This document shows, piece after piece, positions 16,501-22,999 of a stretch of DNA of 45,657 nucleotides. The notes below the pieces were generated by a model. The model did not search any database. It had not been told where the DNA came from and saw only the letters and a program-made list of their open reading frames with translations. Made by a program: the position numbers and the translations under genes. Within the stretch, counting starts at the first letter, position 1; each line of letters opens with the position of its first letter. This DNA is from an uncultured Anaerolineae bacterium (GTDB lineage Bacteria > Chloroflexota > Anaerolineae > Anaerolineales > Villigracilaceae): NCBI GenBank assembly GCA_903822545.1, contig CAIJPN010000200.1, positions 1-45,657 on the forward strand. The letters run 5' to 3'.

Positions 16501-17208
16501 CGGGTTGGGCAGCGGCTCGCTGGCATGTTTGAACAGCACTGCCATAGGGGTATCGGCCACAAATGGCCTGCGCCCGGTGATCATTTCATAAAAAACCACG
16601 CCGAGCGCATAAATATCAGCGCGGTGATCGACTGTTTTAGAGATGACCTGCTCAGGGGCCATATATTCAGGCGTGCCAACTGTTGCGCTCGTTCCGGTCA
16701 GGTCAACGGTGGCTTCTTCGTCGATAATTTTGGCGATGCCGAAGTCAGTTAACATGGGCTCGCCATCTTCGGTGATCAGGATATTGGACGGTTTGACATC
16801 GCGGTGGATCATGTTCTGGCGGTGGGCATAATCCAGCGCGCGGGCAATGGGAATCAACAACTGGGCGGCATCCTGCCAGGGCATCGGCCTGCCGTTTAAC
16901 ACCTGTTTCAGCGTTCCTCCGGGCAGGTAGGGCATCACCAGGTACGGACTGCCTTCATATTCGCCATAATCGCTGACTTTGACGATATTCGGATGGGTTA
17001 ATTTTGCCAGGGCCTTGGCCTCGCGCTCAAAACGCTTCAGCGCCTTTTCCACCCCACTCTGTGGCAGGTTCTCAGTGCGGATCACCTTGACGGCCACATC
17101 ATTTTCCAGGCGGGTATCAAAAGCCTTGTAGACAACCGCCATGCCACCCTCACCCAACTGCCCGGTGATTTGATATCGTCCAAAAGTCTGTCCGATCATA
17201 TTGCTCAT
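13528..17208 (-). CDS. Ser/Thr protein kinase fused to SBP_bac_5 solute-binding domain
   Basis: 1226 residues from ATG 17208 (GAGAGGAG 5 nt upstream). Residues about 11-275 are a complete Hanks-type kinase: GEGGMAVVYK (19-28), Lys41, HRDVKPSN with Asp137, DFG at Asp155 and a GTPEYMAPE activation segment. A Pro-rich juxtamembrane stretch leads to a membrane helix at about 364-389. A Thr/Pro spacer follows, and from about 430 to the end lies a family-5 (peptide/oligopeptide-type) ABC solute-binding protein, seen in NPFSNAKIRAAMNMLIDRDYI, IFLIRTEDNRKIIGDYVANQL, YDLAGGISG and EWHDGSPLSVADFVM. The kinase would be inside and the binding domain outside, making it a candidate peptide or solute sensor. 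It is the last gene of a three-kinase operon, 11 nt after its neighbour, and ends before a large palindrome. Confidence 0.93.
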   Translation of the reverse strand: MSNMIGQTFGRYQITGQLGEGGMAVVYKAFDTRLENDVAVKVIRTENLPQSGVEKALKRFEREAKALAKLTHPNIVKVSDYGEYEGSPYLVMPYLPGGTLKQVLNGRPMPWQDAAQLLIPIARALDYAHRQNMIHRDVKPSNILITEDGEPMLTDFGIAKIIDEEATVDLTGTSATVGTPEYMAPEQVISKTVDHRADIYALGVVFYEMITGRRPFVADTPMAVLFKHASEPLPNPRQFVPDLPSSVEMVLLRALAKKPEERFERMEEFASTLARLIREPVAPAPVIQPRRDDRTAVDLPASIHHEPARVQEFQTILPESMPPPKPKSESSPGQVPPSQSIARPVAPPIAQKTASGPKKPSANSLIVVFIGLTLFGFLAAGVAGVFLLSNIGKEIPTRTPVTLTEAVASTGETQSTPTQAAVEPAAPPTATSLPAPNGAWVDEIHFSSIDQADQAAAQLKSGDIDVYAYSVADPGIFKTISQDASLGYSNSLGSYTELTFNPSGPKFSDGRLNPFSNAKIRAAMNMLIDRDYIAQEIYGGLAKPRYTAVNSAFVDYVRYVDTIRSLEVNYGYDPGAAKQIITAEMKTMGASVGSNGKFTYNGSPVKIIFLIRTEDNRKIIGDYVANQLEDLGFTVDRQYKTRSEASPIWNRSDPQTGQWHLYTGGWITTAISRDDGTNFAYFYTPLGGGSPLWQAYKPSSAFKDVAEKLWNNQFNSLAERDQLFIEALTLSMEDSSRLWLIDQISFSPFRSNIAIAYDLAGGISGTQLWPFTARFTDQIGGTLKIAQPGILVEPWNPVAGSNWIYDTMPRRATEDYGTVSDPYTGLAWPQRIEKAEITVLNTIPVTQTLDWVTLRKTGSITVPKDAWVDWDAQKQTFITVGQKYPQGLTALTKRVVTYPADLFTRQEWHDGSPLSVADFVMGMIMTFDRAKPASAIYDESSAYTLESFMSVFKGVRIISTTPLIIETYSDAYSLDAELMATDWWPQYGYGQAPWHNIAIGIKAETAKDLAFSTDKAADLKIEWMSFISGPSLAILQKELTSAAAQGYIPYATTLGKYITAADAKNRYANLQKWYNQHGHFWVGTGPFYLDRVYTTESSLAFKRNTNFSDKADRWMVFAEPMIPEVTLNGPASIKIGSQVDFQVQITFKGQPYPSADIQNVKYLVFDPSRQLLTSGTVIYSSGAWKLSLTPEQTKRMKSGAYKLEIAVVSSLVTLPAFGTWEFVVKP

Positions 17209-17219
17209 GGTCACTCCTC

Positions 17220-19193
17220 TCACGGCTGCCAGACAGGCGCACCGGCTTCTTGCTGATAATCGAGAAGGGTTTTCCAATTGGCATCACCGGGGTTGAAGAT
17301 GTCCATAATAAAGATACCAAATGGGCCTTTGATGCCGTTTGGGCTTTCCTGGAAAACGATCCGCCTGCTGTCAGGAGCCCAGGTGGCGTTTTTGCATTCA
17401 CGCCCACTGGTGATGGTGTGCGGATTACTGCCATCTGCATTCATCAACCAGAGCGCGTCTGTATCATCACAATAAACACCATACAATATCATACTCCCAT
17501 CGGGGGAGTAATACGAGATGCAACCGCGCGCCAATTCCTGCACAGCGCTGCCATCAGCGCGCATGGTGTAAATGAAATATTTGCCCGTGCGGTTTGATGA
17601 AAACGTAATCATCTGCCCATCTGGCGACCAGCTTGGGTGCCAATTATTCTGCCCCGAGCTCTTGGTCAACTGCTGTCGCCCACTGCCATCTACCCGGATT
17701 TTATAGATTTCCCGGCTGTCTTTCTCTCCATCGCAATTAGAGTGAAAAACCAGCCACCTTCCATCCGGCGACCATACCGGGCCAAAATCATCACATGAAT
17801 TGCTGGTGATGGTGCCTGTTTTGCGCGTTTTGATATCAAGAACTGCCAGCTCAAAATCGCCGCCCTCGTTGGTTTGGTAAACCAGTTGCGTACCGTCTGG
17901 TGACCAATTGGGATACATATCGTGAGCGCTGCTGGTGGTCAGGCGGGTGCTATCCAGCCCATTGATGCGAACCATATACAGATCGTAGTTGCCCTGTGCG
18001 TTAGTTTGGTAGGCAATCCAGCCGTCACTCGATTCGCTGGGAACAGGAATTTCTGTCGGCGGGGCGGTGGGGATGGAACGAGTGGCTGTTGGCCGGGCAG
18101 TTGGTGTTCCATCCGCCCTGAAAGTTGCCACCGGTTCGACAGTTGCGCCTGCCTGGGGGCTGATCCCCGCTGCTGGTGTTGAAAACAACTTCCAGGCCAG
18201 CGCCAGGCTAAGACCAACCGCGCAAAGCGCTACCAGGCTGAACCCACCCACAATCCAGGCCAGCGGCCATCCCTTGCGCGCCGGGGCAGCCAATGGCGGC
18301 GGGACGAGTGGCAGGCTATCTGCCACAGTTGCCTGGTCGAGCGGGGAAACCGTCACGGGGCCGCCAGCTTGCAGGTTTTCCAGCGCCAGTGCCAGGGCGG
18401 GCATATCAGGGTAGCGGTTGCTCGGGTCGTAGGCCAGCGACTTGATCAGGATGGTTTCCACTTTTCCCGGCAAATCAGGCACATATTGTGTTGGACGCGG
18501 CAGTGGTTCCCTGGCTTTTTTCAGGAGCACAGCCATGGGCGTGTTGGCTTCATAGGGGCGGCGGCCCGTGACCATTTCATAAAAAACCACGCCCAGCGAG
18601 TAAATATCAGAGCGTTCATCAGCGCTGCCCATGCCCTGCTCGGGGGCCATATATTCGGGCGTGCCGATGCCTACACCGGTGCCGGTCAGTTCGAGTGTTT
18701 CTTCATTCTCCAGTAGTTTGGCAATGCCAAAATCGGAGAGCAGCAATTGCCCGGTATCAGAAAGCAGGATATTGGCAGGTTTAACATCGCGGTGAATGAT
18801 TTTGTGCTGGTGGGCATAGGCCAGGGCGTTGGCAATCGGCAGCAGCAGCCTGACAGTTTCGCTCCAACCCAGTTTGCGGTTGCGGATGTGATTTTTGAGC
18901 GTGCCGCCAGGGATGTACTCCATGACAAGGTAGGGGATTTCATCTTGTTCGCCATAATCGAGCACGCGCACGATGTTGGGGTGGCTAAGCTGCGCCAGGG
19001 CTTTGGCTTCACGCTCGAAACGCTTTGAGAATTGCAGTGAATGTTCTTTGCCCGGCAGGATGATCTTAACGGCCACATCGCGCTCCAGGCGCAGATCGTG
19101 CGCGCGGTAGACCGCTGCCATTCCGCCTTCACCCAGTTGTTCGAGAATGTGATAACGCCCCAGGGTGCGCCCGATCAGGTTATAAAGTGCCAT
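17220..19193 (-). CDS. Ser/Thr protein kinase with extracellular TolB-type beta-propeller
   Basis: 657 residues. The kinase domain covers about 14-275 with GEGGMAAVYR (21-30), Lys43, HRDVKPAN with Asp136, DFG at Asp154 and GTPEYMAPE. A membrane helix is at about 311-336. After a Thr/Pro-rich spacer, 388-657 form a TolB/PD40 propeller: repeated (N/V/S/Y)(W/Y)SPDG motifs appear at least four times plus a degenerate WAPDS, with NADGS or RADGS turns between. The propeller would face outside and bind a ligand or partner. It starts 12 nt after the stop of the FGE-domain kinase and ends 11 nt before the SBP kinase. Confidence 0.94.
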   Translation of the reverse strand: MALYNLIGRTLGRYHILEQLGEGGMAAVYRAHDLRLERDVAVKIILPGKEHSLQFSKRFEREAKALAQLSHPNIVRVLDYGEQDEIPYLVMEYIPGGTLKNHIRNRKLGWSETVRLLLPIANALAYAHQHKIIHRDVKPANILLSDTGQLLLSDFGIAKLLENEETLELTGTGVGIGTPEYMAPEQGMGSADERSDIYSLGVVFYEMVTGRRPYEANTPMAVLLKKAREPLPRPTQYVPDLPGKVETILIKSLAYDPSNRYPDMPALALALENLQAGGPVTVSPLDQATVADSLPLVPPPLAAPARKGWPLAWIVGGFSLVALCAVGLSLALAWKLFSTPAAGISPQAGATVEPVATFRADGTPTARPTATRSIPTAPPTEIPVPSESSDGWIAYQTNAQGNYDLYMVRINGLDSTRLTTSSAHDMYPNWSPDGTQLVYQTNEGGDFELAVLDIKTRKTGTITSNSCDDFGPVWSPDGRWLVFHSNCDGEKDSREIYKIRVDGSGRQQLTKSSGQNNWHPSWSPDGQMITFSSNRTGKYFIYTMRADGSAVQELARGCISYYSPDGSMILYGVYCDDTDALWLMNADGSNPHTITSGRECKNATWAPDSRRIVFQESPNGIKGPFGIFIMDIFNPGDANWKTLLDYQQEAGAPVWQP

Positions 19194-19205
19194 AAAAACG
19201 TTCTC

Positions 19206-21026
19206 CTATGGCGCGTCGAGCGCGCAACGGAAACCAACCGTATCGACAGCTTCATCCGGTTTCAGGCTGGCGCGGGCGCTGGTGCGCAATCCATCTACCA
19301 GGCTCGACCAGGAGCCGCCGCGAATGCCTTTGCGAGTGCCAAAATCGGGGCCAAGCGGGTTTTCCAGTGGTGATTGTTTGTAATACTCAATGGCGTAGTT
19401 ATCGTTGACCCATTCCAGCGCGTTGCCGGCCATATCTAAAATACCGTATGGGCTGGCACCCTCGGGGTAGCTGCCCACGGCCTCGGTATCGCCATGTCTG
19501 AAAGCAGCGCGCCCAATGGCATCATCGCCATTGTTGCCCCAGGGGAACAGGCGCGCATCTTCGCCGCGCGCCGATTTCTCCCATTCGGCTTCGGATGGCA
19601 GGCGCGCCTTGGCCCATTTACAGTAATTGGCGGCATCTTGCCAGGTGACGTAAAGCACCGGGTAAGTGCTGAACTGGGTGTTGCCAAAATAGCTTTTGCG
19701 CTGGCGCGAGCGTGGCAATTCTGGGCGGCGGCAGGCTTTGGCATCCACACAGGCCTGGTACATCACGTTGGTCACCTCGGTCACATAGATATAAAAAGCT
19801 TTCAGGTAAACGCGGTGAATGGGTTTTTCTGCGCCCCAAAAATAGGGATCCGTTTTCTCATCGCTGCCCATGGTGAAATCGCCCTGCGGGATAAGGATCA
19901 TGCCTGCGCCATCTGCCGGGTTGATTTCGCGCACATAGACGGGGGCGCTGGTGGCGGTCGGTGCGCTGGTGGCGGTCGGTTTGGGGGTGGAGGTTGATTC
20001 GGGTGTAAAAGTCAGCGTGGGGGCGAAGGTGGCGCTGCTGGTGGGGGCGAGTGTGCTGCTCGGTGGGGAAAAGGCTGGGAAGCGCACATCTTTCAATAGG
20101 AAAAATCCGCCCAACATGCAGAGCAGTGCCAGGATGGTGGCTGCGCCAATCCCCAGGCAGGCTATTGGAAGTTTGGGGGCCGGGGCAGGCGGCCGGGCAG
20201 TTTCTTCGGGTGCCAGGCTGCGCAAGGCCTTAATAAATGCTTCCATACTCTGGTAGCGCTGGTTTGGGTCGCTGGCCAGCGCGTGCAGGATGGTGGCATC
20301 CACTTCGCGCGGCAGCCCGCGCACCAGCTGCGAAGGCGGGGTGAGCGGCTCGTTCATCTTTTTGAGCATGATGCTCATGGGTGTGTCGGCTACATAGGGG
20401 CGGTGGGCCGTGATCATTTCGTAGAAAACCATGCCCAGGGCGTAAATATCCACGCGGAAATCGGTGATTCCCAGCCCCTGTTCGGGGGCCATATAGGCCG
20501 GGGTGCCTACGCCCATGCCGGTTCCGGTCAGTTCGGTGGATGATTCATCATCCAGCATTTTGGCAATGCCGAAGTCAGAAAGCATGGGCTGACCGCGTTC
20601 ATCGAAAAGGATGTTGGCAGGTTTGATATCGCGGTGGATAATATCGCGGTGGTGCATATAGGCCAGCGCCTGCGCGATCGGAATAATCAATCGGGCCGCC
20701 TCACCCCAGGGGATGGGCTGGCGCATCCTGTCTTTGAGTGTGCCGCCAGGCAGGTATTCAAGTACGAGGTAGATAACCCCACCCTGTTTGCCGTAATCGA
20801 GTACGCGTATGATGTTGGGATGGTTGAGTCCCGCCATGGAGCGGGCTTCACGCTCGAAGCGTTTGAGGAACTTCTCAGAATGCTGGTGCTGCGGCAGGAT
20901 AACTTTGATGGCGACATCGCGCTGCAACTGCGTATCGCGCGCGCGGTAAACTGCTGCCATGCCACCCTCGCCAAGCAGTTCAACGAGCAGGTAGCGCCCA
21001 AGTGTTTGTCCGATCAGGTCAGGCAT
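19206..21026 (-). CDS. Ser/Thr protein kinase with extracellular formylglycine-enzyme-fold domain
   Basis: 606 residues. The kinase covers about 11-270: GEGGMAAVYR, Lys41, HRDIKPAN with Asp133, DFG at Asp151, GTPAYMAPE. A membrane helix is at about 287-311, then a Thr/Pro/Ala spacer with a short APTATS repeat. Residues about 365-606 are an FGE-sulfatase (SUMF1-type) domain: MILIPQGDFTMGSDE, EVTNVMYQACVDAKAC, RLPSEAEWEKSARG, LDMAGNALEWVND, RGGSW and VGFRC. Between RGGSW and VGFRC the paired catalytic cysteines of true formylglycine-generating enzymes are absent, so this is likely a binding or sensing domain. GAGGG is 5 nt before the ATG. It is the first gene of the three-kinase operon, divergent from an FHA protein. 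Confidence 0.94.
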   Translation of the reverse strand: MPDLIGQTLGRYLLVELLGEGGMAAVYRARDTQLQRDVAIKVILPQHQHSEKFLKRFEREARSMAGLNHPNIIRVLDYGKQGGVIYLVLEYLPGGTLKDRMRQPIPWGEAARLIIPIAQALAYMHHRDIIHRDIKPANILFDERGQPMLSDFGIAKMLDDESSTELTGTGMGVGTPAYMAPEQGLGITDFRVDIYALGMVFYEMITAHRPYVADTPMSIMLKKMNEPLTPPSQLVRGLPREVDATILHALASDPNQRYQSMEAFIKALRSLAPEETARPPAPAPKLPIACLGIGAATILALLCMLGGFFLLKDVRFPAFSPPSSTLAPTSSATFAPTLTFTPESTSTPKPTATSAPTATSAPVYVREINPADGAGMILIPQGDFTMGSDEKTDPYFWGAEKPIHRVYLKAFYIYVTEVTNVMYQACVDAKACRRPELPRSRQRKSYFGNTQFSTYPVLYVTWQDAANYCKWAKARLPSEAEWEKSARGEDARLFPWGNNGDDAIGRAAFRHGDTEAVGSYPEGASPYGILDMAGNALEWVNDNYAIEYYKQSPLENPLGPDFGTRKGIRGGSWSSLVDGLRTSARASLKPDEAVDTVGFRCALDAP

Positions 21027-21055
21027 CGCATCCCTCGCAAAACGGTATAATTTTC

Positions 21056-21085
21056 AGTATATAATATTTTTGAAACATCCGTCAA
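21056..21085 (-). promoter_or_regulatory. Promoter of the three-kinase operon
   Basis: TTGACG at 21085..21080 and TATACT at 21061..21056 with 18-nt spacing, about 30 nt before the first kinase ATG. Two TATAAT hexamers on the plus strand (21046-21051 and 21060-21065) lie in the same A/T-rich stretch and could serve the divergent FHA gene, but without a good -35. Confidence 0.6.
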
Positions 21086-21151
21086 ATGACAAATATCATG
21101 AAAGCCGTGCTTTAATTTTGGGATTTGTAAGTGGGTAACGCTGGAGTAATC

Positions 21152-21853
21152 ATGCACATACAGGCTTTTTCCTGTTTATTGGCAAATTCTTTACCACCCA
21201 TATCTTTTTTTGCCGTTTCGATGGATGTTTGGCTGGCTGCCGGGTCTGGATTTGTGCTGTTGGTCGGTATTTTCGGTTGGCTCACCCGTCGGAAACAAAA
21301 ACAGGAAAAAGATGCCGCGCGTGAGCGTCTCTGGCAGGAAACCGTTCACGGCGGCGAAAGCACCGTGCCAGATGTCACCATCAGCGATAATACACTGCCA
21401 ACGCCAGATACCAGCCAGGGCGTTTTTGGGGTGTTGACCGTGGTGACCAGCGATAATCCGCAAACCATCGGCCAGCGTTTTGAGATTACCAAACCAGTCA
21501 CACGCCTGGGGCGCAAAGCTGATAATGACATCGTCTTTCATAAAGACAGCCCGGTTTCGCGCCATCACGCCGTCATCGATGAGCGCGGTGGGAATTTGCT
21601 TTTTAGCGAAGTTATCACTCTTGAAGATGGCCAGCCCCGGCGGCCGGTTTATGGCACCTTTGTAAACGAAAAACCACTCGACAGTCCGGTTTTTCTTAAA
21701 AATGGTGACCTGTTGCGGCTGGGGAAGCGCGTGCGGCTGCGCGTGGATGGGCTAAAAGTGGTTGATGACTCAACGGCAGTGATCACTGAATCCACTTTTG
21801 TTGAAGATCAGACCACCAACCTTTCTGGGCATGTGCAAAAAGGAAAGATTTGA
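21152..21853 (+). CDS. Membrane-anchored FHA-domain protein
   Basis: 233 residues from ATG 21152, preferred over a GTG at 21131 because TGGAG lies 5 nt upstream. An N-terminal membrane helix (about 25-43, VWLAAGSGFVLLVGIFGWL) is followed by a basic, charged stretch. The FHA domain spans about 90-200: TRLGRKADNDIVF, SPVSRHHAVIDE, YGTFVNEKPL and LKNGDLLRLGKRVRL. FHA domains bind phosphothreonine peptides, the product of Hanks-type kinases, and three such kinases are encoded divergently from the same intergenic region. It is inside the cell by the positive-inside rule. The C-terminal tail is Thr-rich (TAVITESTFVEDQTTN) and could itself be a kinase target. Confidence 0.9.
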   Translation: MHIQAFSCLLANSLPPISFFAVSMDVWLAAGSGFVLLVGIFGWLTRRKQKQEKDAARERLWQETVHGGESTVPDVTISDNTLPTPDTSQGVFGVLTVVTSDNPQTIGQRFEITKPVTRLGRKADNDIVFHKDSPVSRHHAVIDERGGNLLFSEVITLEDGQPRRPVYGTFVNEKPLDSPVFLKNGDLLRLGKRVRLRVDGLKVVDDSTAVITESTFVEDQTTNLSGHVQKGKI

Positions 21854-21895
21854 GATCAACGAGAATTATCGGCTACGCAACCAAGCTTGGCCCGT

Positions 21896-22999
21896 TTAAC
21901 TGGCATGGTATAACTCCCTGATTTTTTCGCGCCAGGATGGGTTGGAGAGCAGGTCGGTGTTATCGCTGAACTGGTCGAGGCTGCCAATCAGTGGCAGGGC
22001 GGCGATGGCTTTGACCTGCGGGTCGGTGATTTGTGCCAGCAATGCCCCAGAAAACCCGTGAAAGCCGATCACCTGGAAGGGGCGCCCCCAGAACAGGCAG
22101 GTTTGTTCTGGCAGGGGGGCGGTCAGGCCGAGGGCGTTGTGTTTGCGGGCCAGGAACTCATAGGCAGGGATGAGATGTTTTTGGCGGGTGCGCCAGGTGC
22201 GGGCCGAAAGGGCATTTTTCAGCGTGGGGTAGAGCTGCGGGCCACAATCCAGCCGCTTGAAGGCGCTGCCAAACCATTTGGGGTAGGGCGTGTATTTTTT
22301 TTCCATCAAGAAGCACAGGTTCATCACATCACGCACCAGCCGTGAACCGAGCAGGGCTGAACCGACTTCGTCGCCAACCAGGCCAGCGCGGCCCATCAGG
22401 TGTTCTTCTTGGGCAAGGCGTGCCCAACCGGCAGCCAGCAGGTACAGCCACACATCGCGCGGGTACCAGGCGAAGCGCGCGCGCAGGTCAGCCAGGCCGA
22501 TGTCATCGTGGTAGATGGCGCCAGCCAGGAGGGTTTGTAGTCTTTGGGATGGGAAACTCAGCCAGTCAGCGGGAGAGGGTGTATCAGCCGGGTCAAAAGC
22601 CAGTTGTTCAGATATAAATTGCCGGGGCGATTGGATGGTCACGCGGTGGTTGATCGGGCCTGTATCAATTTCCCGCAGGTGCTGGACGCCGTTGTCGTTG
22701 GGATCCGGTTCCGAAAAGTGGGTGGAGTATCCACAAAAACGGTAGGGCAGGTTTTGGGCCAGCGTGGCGCGGATGGCAGCCGCCTGGGGTAAATCTTTTT
22801 CCTGCACGAAGAGCATCACGCGCGGCCCCCAGTGATGATCACGCGACATGGCGGTATCGAAACCGAGCACTTCCGAGCCTTCGCCGAGCAACGCGGCGCT
22901 GTGCGCCAGGTTGGGGAAGTGTTCCAGAAGCAGTGGGCGCACGGCCTGGCGGTAGAAATCACCGCACAGTTGTAAACCGGGGATGAATTTTGGTTTCAT
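21896..22999 (-). CDS. DUF4037 protein (nucleotidyltransferase-like N-terminus)
   Basis: 367 residues. The family signature is at the N-terminus: GLQLCGDFY, then LLGEGSEVLGFDTAMSRDHHWGPR (38-60). The GS...D...SRD arrangement (Gly41-Ser42, Asp48, Asp54) resembles nucleotidyltransferase-fold metal sites. Function is unknown. Its ATG overlaps the stop of the hybrid histidine kinase by four bases (ATGA at 22999..22996), so the two are translationally coupled. Confidence 0.85.
   Translation of the reverse strand: MKPKFIPGLQLCGDFYRQAVRPLLLEHFPNLAHSAALLGEGSEVLGFDTAMSRDHHWGPRVMLFVQEKDLPQAAAIRATLAQNLPYRFCGYSTHFSEPDPNDNGVQHLREIDTGPINHRVTIQSPRQFISEQLAFDPADTPSPADWLSFPSQRLQTLLAGAIYHDDIGLADLRARFAWYPRDVWLYLLAAGWARLAQEEHLMGRAGLVGDEVGSALLGSRLVRDVMNLCFLMEKKYTPYPKWFGSAFKRLDCGPQLYPTLKNALSARTWRTRQKHLIPAYEFLARKHNALGLTAPLPEQTCLFWGRPFQVIGFHGFSGALLAQITDPQVKAIAALPLIGSLDQFSDNTDLLSNPSWREKIRELYHAS

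Noticed and set aside
15863-16591. Gly-rich 242-codon frame on the plus strand
   Set aside because: It mirrors the Pro/Ala-rich linker of the SBP kinase and has low-complexity composition only.
19951-19985. Short direct repeat in the FGE-domain kinase gene
   Set aside because: It only encodes the APTATS repeats of the extracellular spacer, which are common in such linkers.
21854-21895. Gap between the FHA and DUF4037 genes checked for a terminator
   Set aside because: Only a short CCAAGCTTGG palindrome is present, too small for a terminator.
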